From: Methylotenera_A sp031381645
GTDB lineage: Bacteria > Pseudomonadota > Gammaproteobacteria > Burkholderiales > Methylophilaceae
Assembly (NCBI GenBank): GCA_031381645.1
Contig: JANMYB010000100.1
Coordinates: forward strand, 1 to 31,891
Direction of reading: 5' to 3'
DNA length: 31,891 nt
Shown here: in pieces, positions 6,051 through 13,836 of the stretch
Position numbering within the stretch: position 1 is the first letter of the stretch
Layout of the letters: every line of letters begins with the position of its first letter
Made by a program: the position numbers and the translations under genes
The notes under the pieces: model-generated
Told to the model about the DNA's origin: nothing
The model's input: only the letters and a program-made list of their open reading frames with translations
Databases searched by the model: none

Positions 6051-7247
6051 TCACAATGAGGCCTTGAACTCATTAGCATCCCCGAAAATGGAATTTAACC
6101 AACTCCATTGAGTTGTTATATTGCTAAGTGTTGACCATGCGGTAGTACATTTCCCTTCAAACGCTTCTGGCCAACCCATTACACCATGGTGGCGCCAGAA
6201 TGAAATACTTTCCCCATAGTTTGGGAATTCTATAGATGCAGTTATGAGTTTGAAAGCTATATCTAGTTGGCCTGTTGCAAGGCAAGTAGCACCATGTAGC
6301 CCTTGGTAAACAAAGGCTAATGTAGTTGGAAAATCAACTAGTATTGTTCTACCGCCTTTATTCCAGTTTGAAGGATAAAGAATGTCATCAAGAATAGCTC
6401 TTTGATTGTTAAATTTAGCTTGGCCAGATTCGACACCTGCTAAAGCTATCGCAATTAGTGGCGAATATGTTTCCGCACCAGTAACTGCGACAGGTAATAT
6501 TTCTTGCCACGTAGAGGGGGACGTAGCTTCATGCTGGCTTCTCCAAGCATTAATTGCTTCATGGACTTCTTTTTTGGCGGAAAAGATCAATTTTCTCCAT
6601 TCGACCAAGTCGCCAGAAGCTAAGGTATTTCGCGCGTTTTCATAATAGTTAACAATTTCAGTATTGTAATCTGATGGAACAAGCATCTTAGTTACGCTAG
6701 AAGTCTCAGCCAGCTCGACAGCCGGTTCTAAAGAAGCTGCCTTATTAGACTTGCTGTTGGTGCGATAGGGGTTAGCTCCAAGAGAGGGCTTTTTAACCGC
6801 GGGATTTTTGTGTAGGTCTCGTAGCAGTTTTTCAAATTCAGTTTCAAAATCTTCAATTTTGCTTAAATTGATATAAAGGCGAGTGTTTACGGAAGTTGGC
6901 AATAGTGGAGACTTTGAATCTTGCTTAATAATTGGAATAAATTTAGAAGTGCCTAAATTTCTAACGATTTCTCCTGTAACAATCATTGCTTCGTAACCAA
7001 CTCCACCTTGCCCATCATTGGCCTTGTGAACGTAAGGTTCTGTACAAATCATTAACACTCGATTTGCATCAGTAACACCTTTTTCCATAAACTTAGGAAC
7101 ATCGTCTCCGTAGCCCAAATCCCATTGGTCTAACATAACATCAATCCCATTTTCTAGTAATTTAGACGCTAAATCAGCGACCCATTTTTTATGGTCTGAG
7201 GTATCGTGAGAATAGGAGATAAAAACGAGGGGGTTGATTTCTTCCAT
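6051..7247 (-). CDS. SEFIR-domain (TIR-related) protein, probably truncated by an in-frame TGA
   Basis: The first 146 or so residues form a SEFIR domain: FISYSHDTSDHKKWVADLAS at 9-28, GIDVMLDQWDLGYGDDVPKF at 34-53, VLMICTEPY at 64-72, and GGVGYEAMIVTGEIV at 81-95 with E86 and E93 as candidate catalytic acids. Bacterial TIR and SEFIR domains are known to degrade NAD+ in anti-phage immunity, so a defence role is plausible. Residues 180-398 are a helical region I do not recognise; they could be the sensor. The frame stops at TGA 6051-6053 but continues open for 109 more codons in the same frame to 5721, so the allele is probably damaged. The ATG at 7247 is chosen because the SEFIR fold begins at residue 7. 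No obvious partner gene is seen upstream, but a toxin-antitoxin pair follows at 7357-7897. Confidence 0.85.
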   Translation of the reverse strand: MEEINPLVFISYSHDTSDHKKWVADLASKLLENGIDVMLDQWDLGYGDDVPKFMEKGVTDANRVLMICTEPYVHKANDGQGGVGYEAMIVTGEIVRNLGTSKFIPIIKQDSKSPLLPTSVNTRLYINLSKIEDFETEFEKLLRDLHKNPAVKKPSLGANPYRTNSKSNKAASLEPAVELAETSSVTKMLVPSDYNTEIVNYYENARNTLASGDLVEWRKLIFSAKKEVHEAINAWRSQHEATSPSTWQEILPVAVTGAETYSPLIAIALAGVESGQAKFNNQRAILDDILYPSNWNKGGRTILVDFPTTLAFVYQGLHGATCLATGQLDIAFKLITASIEFPNYGESISFWRHHGVMGWPEAFEGKCTTAWSTLSNITTQWSWLNSIFGDANEFKASL

Positions 7248-7356
7248 AGCTTTATAAATTCACCAATTATGCAGAATTGTAATTGATGTTTTGGGTAATT
7301 AGGGAAAAAGCATAAATGCCGTCACGGAGTTCTGTCAGCCTCACCTCAAGGCGAAT

Positions 7357-7632
7357 CTAGTAAACCTGACTATGGTCGCCGACATTGACCAAAATAATTT
7401 CTTTCTCGGTGATAATCATTTCTAAGGTAATGCGATATTTTAGGTTAATCGATACGCTGTAAAGCCCATCCAGCTTGCCTTTTAGGGCATGTAAACGTAG
7501 TGAGGCGTGGTGCGGATTTACTTCTAACAATTGTAGAGTTTTGGCGTATTGACTTTCTACATCGGGGTGACTTTTGATAAATTTGGCGGCTTTGCGCGTG
7601 TATTGCTCGGTAAAAATCAGTTGCCAAGCCAT
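7357..7632 (-). CDS. RelE/ParE-superfamily toxin (type II toxin-antitoxin)
   Basis: The 91-residue product has the compact RelE/YafQ-like layout: N-terminal WQLIFTEQYTRKAAKFIKSHP, a central helix (YAKTLQLLEVNPHHASLRLH), then ALKGKLDGLYSVSINLKYRI and a final strand pair ending LVNVGDHSQVY. Such proteins usually cleave ribosome-bound mRNA, though some family members inhibit gyrase; the sequence alone does not decide this. It follows the antitoxin gene with four bases between them, the usual antitoxin-first order. The GDHSQVY ending suits a YafQ/RelE-type active end. Confidence 0.85.
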   Translation of the reverse strand: MAWQLIFTEQYTRKAAKFIKSHPDVESQYAKTLQLLEVNPHHASLRLHALKGKLDGLYSVSINLKYRITLEMIITEKEIILVNVGDHSQVY

Positions 7633-7636
7633 ACGT

Positions 7637-7897
7637 TTATTTATTCAACGCTTTAATTCTTTGAATGTGTTGGGCGACGGTTTCTTTCACAAAACGGCCA
7701 GCTTCAATATCGGCTTTAGATTCCGCCAACGCGGCTTCCAGCTCGCACTCACGTAAATGTTGATATTGCGCGTTGCTCATCACCACGTATTTCACTTGAC
7801 CGCGTACAGTGACAGGCGCTTCCAGCTGGGCGAGCAGGGCATCTTCAATGGCTTTAACGCCCTTGGTTTTTAAATCGTTTGCAGAAATTATACTCAT
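7637..7897 (-). CDS. Phd/YefM-family antitoxin
   Basis: The product (86 aa) begins SIISANDLKTKGVKAIEDAL and continues EAPVTVRGQVKYVVMSNAQY, the DNA-binding fold of Phd/YefM antitoxins. The C-terminal part (ECELEAALAESKADIEAGRF) is the charged, toxin-wrapping region. It would neutralise the RelE-like product and repress its own promoter; a consensus -10 lies inside a palindromic AT-rich sequence just upstream. The ATG at 7897 is preceded by GAGGTGA, a good ribosome-binding site. Confidence 0.88.
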   Translation of the reverse strand: MSIISANDLKTKGVKAIEDALLAQLEAPVTVRGQVKYVVMSNAQYQHLRECELEAALAESKADIEAGRFVKETVAQHIQRIKALNK

Positions 7898-7915
7898 TGA
7901 ATCACCTCATTAATC

Positions 7916-7957
7916 GTGTTATTAATAATATTATACACAATGCGAATGAAGTTTCAA
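7916..7957 (-). promoter_or_regulatory. Promoter and probable operator of the toxin-antitoxin operon
   Basis: On the minus strand TTGAAA (7957-7952), a 16-base spacer and a perfect TATAAT (7935-7930) form a strong sigma-70 promoter. The -10 lies inside the palindrome ATAATATTAT (7925-7934), and GTGT/ACAC arms at 7916-7919 and 7935-7938 flank it. Overlap of dyad and -10 fits autorepression by the antitoxin. Confidence 0.65.
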
Positions 7958-7963
7958 TCATTT

Positions 7964-8012
7964 CGTCATACCGACCAAAGTCGCTGGATTCCGTATCGAG
8001 TACGGAATGACG
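7964..8012. repeat. Palindromic REP/MITE-like element
   Basis: This 49-bp element has CGTCAT/ATGACG ends and an inner perfect eight-pair hairpin (ATTCCGTA, loop TCGAG, TACGGAAT, 7988-8008). The form resembles the small dispersed palindromes found in many proteobacterial genomes, but only one copy is in this window, so a repeat family is an inference. Confidence 0.5.
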
Positions 8013-8057
8013 GGGAGGGGTGCTTGATGCACCTCGTGGCGAAGCCACAAAACAAAA

Positions 8058-8076
8058 AACCACCTAGAAGGTGGTT
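8058..8076 (-). terminator. Intrinsic terminator after tRNA-Glu
   Basis: The stem AACCACC/GGTGGTT around a five-base loop is followed on the minus strand by TTTTGTTTTG. It lies nine bases downstream of the tRNA-Glu 3' end. Confidence 0.85.
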
Positions 8077-8085
8077 GTTGTGTTT

Positions 8086-8161
8086 TGGCGTCCCCACGGG
8101 GATTCGAACCCCGGTCGCCTCCGTGAAAGGGAGGTGTCCTAGGCCTCTAGACGATGGGGAC
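8086..8161 (-). tRNA. tRNA-Glu (anticodon TTC)
   Basis: The 76-base gene starts GTCCCCATCGTCTAGAGGC. It has the anticodon loop CTTTCAC, the T arm GGTTCGAATCC and an encoded CCA end. The acceptor stem GTCCCCA pairs with TGGGGAC. It is the second gene after tRNA-Ala on the same strand and shares its terminator. Confidence 0.97.
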
Positions 8162-8263
8162 CTTGGAATTTAAACCGATACGACTTGTTGTATTAAAACA
8201 GGGCGTATTTTACACCATTTACTGCTTTTTCTCTAACGAAATTGCTTCTTAAAACCTTAATTT

Positions 8264-8339
<76 letters not shown>

Positions 8340-8431
8340 TTACCTACTAAAATTCAGGTTCTTAAATTGGCAACAATTCGAGAAGGCGCAATATTAATGA
8401 CGAGCAGGGCGCTTGTCAATCAATTTGTGCT

Positions 8432-8881
8432 TTAGCCGCGCGTATTCTTTTGCGATTCAAACTGCGTTAAATCGACGCGTGTTTGCGGTTGCCAGCCCGT
8501 TTTGCGATGTTCTGCAACCACATTGGTGAATATGCCACCGCGTACGAAAAACTTGGCCGTCACGCGCATAAATTTGGGGTTTGTCGCCGCAACTAAGTCA
8601 TCCAAAATTTGGTTGGTGACGGCTTCGTGAAAGCAGCCTTCATCGCGGAAGCTCCAAATATATAGCTTCAAACTTTTTAGCTCCACACAAAGTTGGTCGG
8701 CAATATAATCTAAATAAATGGTGGCAAAATCTGGCTGGCCAGTTTTTGGGCACAAGCAAGTAAATTCGGGGATTTCCATATGAATGTGAAAATCGCGCGC
8801 AGTCGCAGGGTTGGCAAAAGTTTCTAAATCTTTGCTGGGTTGCGCAGTTGGTTTGGCGCCTAAAGTTTGCGAATTGGTCAT
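8432..8881 (-). CDS. queF: NADPH-dependent preQ0 reductase (QueF)
   Basis: QueF reduces the nitrile 7-cyano-7-deazaguanine (preQ0) to preQ1 in queuosine biosynthesis, in the cytoplasm. The 149-residue length marks the short, type I form. The nucleophile motif CPKTGQPD (C44, D51) and the QueF signature ELKSLKLY (67-74) are present, followed by EGCFHEAVTNQI. It stands alone and reads away from smc. No preQ1 riboswitch is visible upstream. Confidence 0.95.
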   Translation of the reverse strand: MTNSQTLGAKPTAQPSKDLETFANPATARDFHIHMEIPEFTCLCPKTGQPDFATIYLDYIADQLCVELKSLKLYIWSFRDEGCFHEAVTNQILDDLVAATNPKFMRVTAKFFVRGGIFTNVVAEHRKTGWQPQTRVDLTQFESQKNTRG

Positions 8882-8967
8882 AGTAAATGCGGTTTTTGGC
8901 TTAAAAAAACGTTATTATAACGCTTAAAAATAATGCTTAATAATTAACCTCAAACTTAAACCTAAAT

Positions 8968-11900
8968 TTGCGCTTAACTCACTTAAAACTAGCCGGTTTC
9001 AAATCGTTTGTAGACCCCACCACCATTCACCTGCACGGTCAGCGTGTGGGCGTTGTGGGCCCAAATGGTTGCGGCAAATCTAACGTGATGGAGGCGGTGC
9101 GCTGGGTATTGGGTGAGTCTTCCGCCAAAGAAATGCGTGCCGATGCGATGGATGCGGTGATTTTTAACGGCTCGTCTAATCGCAAACCAATATCTCGCGC
9201 CTCTGTCGAGCTGATTTTCGATAATAGTTTGGGTGGCGCAGCTGGCGAGTGGAGCCAATATGCGGAAATCTCGGTAAAACGTGTCATCGAGCGCGAAAAA
9301 GGCTCGATTTATTACATTAATAACTCTGCCGTGCGCAGGCGCGACGTCTCAGATTTATTCATGGGAACCGGCTTGGGTGGGCGTGCCTACGCCATTATCG
9401 GCCAAAACACCATTGGCAGAATTGTCGAAGCCAAACCCGAAGAGTTGCGCGTGTTTTTAGAAGAAGCTGCGGGCATTAGCAAATATAAAGAACGCCGCCG
9501 CGAAACCGAACTCCGCCTGCGCGATACGCGCGAAAACTTGGTGCGCGTAGAAGATATTTGCCGCGAGTTGCAAAAACAAATCACCAAATTAGAATCGCAA
9601 GCGGTTGTCACGCAACAGTATCATGCCCTGCAAGCAGAGCATAAGCTGGCGGATGGGCAGCTATGGTTGCTAAAAAAACGCGATGCCAGCCGCGATTGGG
9701 AGAAAGCCAAAGCGCAAGTTGATAAATTGGTAAACGCGCTGGAAGCGCAAATGGCGGCGCTGCGCAAAAGCGAGGCGGAGCTTGAGCAAAGCCGCCAAGC
9801 GCATTATGCGGCGAGTGAGGGCATTAATACTGCGCAAGCTGCGTATTATGAGGCGAATGCCGAGGTTTCTAACTTGGAAAATCAAGTGAAACAAAACGTC
9901 GAAGCGCGCGAACGCATGGCGCAACAATTAGCGCAATTGACACAATCGTTAGCGCGCAATGCTAGCTCTGGCGCGGATTTTCAGCAAAATTTAACGAAAA
10001 AACAAACCGAGTTAGCAACAGCAACGCAAGCCGAAATGCAAGCAAAGACTGCATTAGAAGCGCTTATACAAACGCTGCCAGAAAAGGCGCAGGCGCTGCA
10101 AACCGCGACTGAACGCGCGCAAGGTAGCCAGCAAGCACTTGTTGAGGCGAATCAGCGCATTCAAATCGAAACCAGTAATCTTAACTTTATTGCTCAAAGC
10201 GTTACCGAGAATAAGCAGCGCATTGCGCGCCTGCAAGGCGATTTGACGAATTTGGTACTACCAGATGCTACGCAGCTAAACGCCAGCGAAAACGCTTTAA
10301 AACAAGCCGCGCAAGCCGTCGCGACGATAGAGGCTGCGGTGCAAAAACTGCGCGCAGACGAAGCTACGCTACAAACTAACATTAGCGAGCTGCGCGAACA
10401 GCAAAATCAAGCGCAACGCGCGTTAAATCAAGCCGATGCGGAGATTCACTCGTTACAAAAACTGCAACAATCGGTGAATGCTGAAAGCAAATTGGGTGAT
10501 TGGCTTTCGAGCAAGGGCTTGAAAAATAACGCACGTTTATGGCAAAAAATTAAAATTGACGAAAGCTGGAGTGTGGCGCTGGAAGCGGTGTTAGGTGCGA
10601 AATTAAATGCCTTAATTTCAGACAAAAACGATTTAGGTGCACGTCCACCAGCCGCGCTGGTATTGGGTTACAGGGCAGCTTCTGAAAGTGCAAAATATTC
10701 ACAAAATGCACATTTAACACCCCTCATTAGCGTGATAAAAGAGTGCGATGCAGATTTAAAACCGATTCTAGCCGATTGGCTGGAAGGCGCATACCTATTG
10801 GCTACTGGCGATGTTCCTGAGAAAGGCATTAAGCATCTTAATTTAGGCGAAATTTTGGTCAATGCACAGGGCGATATTTTCAGCCGCCATAGCGTTGCGT
10901 ATCACGGCGAAAATTCTAGTTTACACGGCGTGTTGGAGCGTCAACAACAGCTTGAAAAGTTAGAGAAAAACTTACCTAAATTGCAAGAGAATTTGAGCAA
11001 GCTAAGCGAAGCATTAACTGCTGCAGAAGATAATCTGTATGCGGCTAGACAGCAACAACAGCATGAAAATACGCAGCTTAAAACGGCGTCGAGTTTGCAT
11101 TATCAACAACAGTTGGAATTGGCCCGTTTGCAGCAAGCGCAACAAAGCGCGCTGGAGCGTCAAGCCAGCATTAAAGCGGAGATTGCGGCGACCAATAGCA
11201 AATTGACGCAGTTAACAAGTGAAGAAGCCGATAAACAAGCGGCTTTACAGGCGGTTTCGATACAGCTTGAGCCGCTAGAAGCTGCGAAAAGTTCAGATTT
11301 ATTGACCAAACAACAAACCGAAATTGCATATTCAGTGTTGCGTGACTCTATTCAGAACGCAGAAAAAATACTCCAAGAAGCGAATTTTAATTCAAAAATA
11401 ATAATTAATAATATCAATGAATTAAATAATAAAATTAATGTAAATAGTGAAGAAAAAACGACCTTTTTGTTACGTCAAAAAGAAGCGGAAGAAGTGCTAA
11501 AAATAACGCCAATGGAAACCTTAAAAACCAATCTTGCTGAGGCGATTAACACCAAACAGTTGCGCGAAACGGCGCTGGCAGAAGCGCGCAACCATTTAGT
11601 GGGCGCAGAAACGGCAATGCAAGCGCTGGAGCGCGTTCGTATGCAGAATGAGCAGCAATTGCACCCCATGCGTGACAGCGTGGAGCAAAGCCGTTTAAAT
11701 GAGCAGGAAACGCGGCTACATTTTGAGCAATGCCAAGCTGGTTTACTAGAAAATGGTGTAAATGAGCAGCAGTTGGCGCAGGGCTTGGCAGAGAATGCTA
11801 AAACCAGTGAGTTATTGCGTAAAACCAGCCAATTACAGCAACAAATTGAGGAAATTGGTCCGGTGAATATGTCGGCAATACAAGAGCTGGCAACAGAATC

Positions 11901-12465
11901 GGAACGAAAAGTTTATTTGGATAGTCAGATGTTAGATTTGGTGCAGGCCACCGAAACTTTGGAAGATGCGATTAAGAAGATTGATCGCGAAACGCGTGAT
12001 AAATTAATGCAAACATTTAACACGGCGAATCAACATTTTGGTGAGCTATTTAGCACGCTCTTTGGTGGCGGCCAAGCAAGACTGGAGCTACTCGGCGACG
12101 AGATTTTAGATACGGGCTTGCAGGTATTTGCGCAGCCACCAGGCAAAAAGAATACGACGATTCAGCTTTTATCTGGTGGTGAAAAGGCTTTAACCGCGCT
12201 GGCATTGGTGTTTGCGCTATTTAGGCTTAACCCCGCGCCATTTTGCTTGATGGACGAAGTGGATGCGCCGTTGGACGATAGCAACACCGAGCGCTTTTGT
12301 AATATGGTGAAAAAAATGGCTGAAAAAACGCAATTTTTATTTGTTTCACACAATAAAATCACCATGGAAATGGCGCAGCAGCTCATTGGTGTTACTATGC
12401 AGGAATCTGGCGTATCACGTATTGTGGATGTGGATATTGAAGCTGCGATGGCCATAAATTTGTGA
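8968..12465 (+). CDS. smc: Chromosome segregation ATPase SMC
   Basis: SMC organises and helps separate daughter chromosomes. The 1165-residue product has the full plan: N-terminal ATPase half with Walker A GPNGCGKSN (31-39), a long coiled coil, a hinge (about 509-640), the returning coiled coil, and a C-terminal half with signature LSGGEKALTALAL (about 1068-1080) and Walker B FCLMDEVDAPLDD (about 1092-1104). The start is TTG at 8968, which gives the normal beginning MRLTHLKLAGFKSFVDP; no ribosome-binding site is obvious. It is followed by zipA and ligA, the usual order in this group. The scpA/scpB partners are not in the window. Confidence 0.97.
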   Translation: MRLTHLKLAGFKSFVDPTTIHLHGQRVGVVGPNGCGKSNVMEAVRWVLGESSAKEMRADAMDAVIFNGSSNRKPISRASVELIFDNSLGGAAGEWSQYAEISVKRVIEREKGSIYYINNSAVRRRDVSDLFMGTGLGGRAYAIIGQNTIGRIVEAKPEELRVFLEEAAGISKYKERRRETELRLRDTRENLVRVEDICRELQKQITKLESQAVVTQQYHALQAEHKLADGQLWLLKKRDASRDWEKAKAQVDKLVNALEAQMAALRKSEAELEQSRQAHYAASEGINTAQAAYYEANAEVSNLENQVKQNVEARERMAQQLAQLTQSLARNASSGADFQQNLTKKQTELATATQAEMQAKTALEALIQTLPEKAQALQTATERAQGSQQALVEANQRIQIETSNLNFIAQSVTENKQRIARLQGDLTNLVLPDATQLNASENALKQAAQAVATIEAAVQKLRADEATLQTNISELREQQNQAQRALNQADAEIHSLQKLQQSVNAESKLGDWLSSKGLKNNARLWQKIKIDESWSVALEAVLGAKLNALISDKNDLGARPPAALVLGYRAASESAKYSQNAHLTPLISVIKECDADLKPILADWLEGAYLLATGDVPEKGIKHLNLGEILVNAQGDIFSRHSVAYHGENSSLHGVLERQQQLEKLEKNLPKLQENLSKLSEALTAAEDNLYAARQQQQHENTQLKTASSLHYQQQLELARLQQAQQSALERQASIKAEIAATNSKLTQLTSEEADKQAALQAVSIQLEPLEAAKSSDLLTKQQTEIAYSVLRDSIQNAEKILQEANFNSKIIINNINELNNKINVNSEEKTTFLLRQKEAEEVLKITPMETLKTNLAEAINTKQLRETALAEARNHLVGAETAMQALERVRMQNEQQLHPMRDSVEQSRLNEQETRLHFEQCQAGLLENGVNEQQLAQGLAENAKTSELLRKTSQLQQQIEEIGPVNMSAIQELATESERKVYLDSQMLDLVQATETLEDAIKKIDRETRDKLMQTFNTANQHFGELFSTLFGGGQARLELLGDEILDTGLQVFAQPPGKKNTTIQLLSGGEKALTALALVFALFRLNPAPFCLMDEVDAPLDDSNTERFCNMVKKMAEKTQFLFVSHNKITMEMAQQLIGVTMQESGVSRIVDVDIEAAMAINL

Positions 12466-12550
12466 ATAAAAACTGGGCATGCTTAATTTTGCTAGGTAAA
12501 CAAATGAAAAAAATGAAAACTTATTACATTTAGAATGTAAAATAAAAAAT

Positions 12551-13828
12551 ATGACAGATTTACAAGTAGCACTGATCATTTTAGGCGGTTTTATCATTGC
12601 CGGCGTTGTGGTGTACAACTGGATGCAAGAAAGAAAGTTGCGCCATGAAGTTACTAATGAATTTATTGTGCCGCAAAAGGACGTGTTGGCAGATGATTTC
12701 CATATTGATGCCGACGCTTACATGGTGGATAAAGAGCTTGCAGAGGTTACCGAAAAATTCAACCAAAGTGAGCACGTAAGCGCCGCCAAAGTTTTAGATG
12801 TCCCTACCGTTGTTGAGCCGAAGACAAAAGATTTTAACGACGATGTTTTTACCGAAGCCGTTGAAACGCAAGAAGCCAGCGCGCGCGAATCTAGAGAAGT
12901 GGCTGACGCAGAATATGCAGCACAGACCGAGTTTAAACCGAAGCCAGAAATAGTACCAGAACCCATCATTAAAGCGGTGTTGCACGAGCAAATTCAACAC
13001 ATGCAGGTCAATTTACCTGAAGTTACGCACCCTCAAATTGATTTAAGCGCAATTTTTTATCTCAACAAAAATATTGCTGGTAAAGACTTGACTGCACTTA
13101 GCACATCGCTGGCAGGAATTAACTTGCCGATTACGTTACATGGCTTGGATAACCAAGATAAATGGTATTTGGTGAGCGAAAACGCTTCTACCACCTTTAA
13201 GCAGGTGGCATGCAGTTTGCAGCTTGCGGATAGAGGCGGGCCAATTGCGAAAAACTTGCTGAATAAATTTCAATTTGCGGTGGAAGACTCAGGTTTAGAG
13301 TTAAATGCTCACGTCGAGTGGCAGGGCAGTGGCGATGCGCTACAGCGTGCGATTGAGCTAGATCAGTTCTGTATTGAAGTTGATCAAATGATAAGTGTTC
13401 ATGTTGCGCAAGGCGAAACACCTATTCATGGTACAAAATTCAAAGGCTTAGCAGAAGCGGGTGGTATGTTTTTAAAAGAAGATGGTAAATTTCATTTCTA
13501 CAGCAACGAAGTACCCTTATTTAGCGCGATTGACACGAATAATGTGCCATTCACTGCCGAAAGTCTGCGTAGCAATGTGCTTAAAAGTGTAACTTTTCAG
13601 ATTGAAATTCCCAAAGTTAGCAATTGCGAGCAAGTATTTAACCAGATGATTGCAATTGCGCAGAAAATGGCAAGTAGCTTAAATGCCAGCTTGGTGGATG
13701 ACAATCAAAAACCGTTGGGTGATTTGCAAATCGAAAAAATCCGGCAACAGCTCAAAGTGATTCATGCCACTATGGTCGCGCGCGGCATTATGCCTGGCAG
13801 CCCAGCTAGTATGCGCCTTTTCAACTAG
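12551..13828 (+). CDS. zipA: Cell division protein ZipA
   Basis: ZipA ties the FtsZ ring to the inner membrane. The 425-residue product has one N-terminal membrane anchor (VALIILGGFIIAGVVVYNW, 6-24), a charged cytoplasmic linker rich in E, P and V, and a C-terminal ZipA domain (about 285-420). That domain includes GGMFLKEDGKFHFY, PLFSAIDTNNVPF and ATMVARGIMPGSPAS. It is longer than the E. coli protein (328 aa), mainly in the linker and middle domain. It sits 85 bases after smc and eight before ligA. Confidence 0.9.
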   Translation: MTDLQVALIILGGFIIAGVVVYNWMQERKLRHEVTNEFIVPQKDVLADDFHIDADAYMVDKELAEVTEKFNQSEHVSAAKVLDVPTVVEPKTKDFNDDVFTEAVETQEASARESREVADAEYAAQTEFKPKPEIVPEPIIKAVLHEQIQHMQVNLPEVTHPQIDLSAIFYLNKNIAGKDLTALSTSLAGINLPITLHGLDNQDKWYLVSENASTTFKQVACSLQLADRGGPIAKNLLNKFQFAVEDSGLELNAHVEWQGSGDALQRAIELDQFCIEVDQMISVHVAQGETPIHGTKFKGLAEAGGMFLKEDGKFHFYSNEVPLFSAIDTNNVPFTAESLRSNVLKSVTFQIEIPKVSNCEQVFNQMIAIAQKMASSLNASLVDDNQKPLGDLQIEKIRQQLKVIHATMVARGIMPGSPASMRLFN

Positions 13829-13836
13829 TTTAGGCC

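Noticed and set aside
6051..6053. TGA read as selenocysteine in the SEFIR gene
   Set aside because: No selenoprotein family is recognised, no SECIS-like stem is apparent just after the TGA, and a nonsense change is simpler.
8086..8161. tRNA-Glu as an integration site for the accessory stretch
   Set aside because: I found no second copy of the tRNA 3' end on the far side of the stretch, and no integrase gene is present.
7916..8173. An 85-codon open frame on the + strand
   Set aside because: It runs through the palindromic element, the terminator and tRNA-Glu, so it cannot be a real gene.
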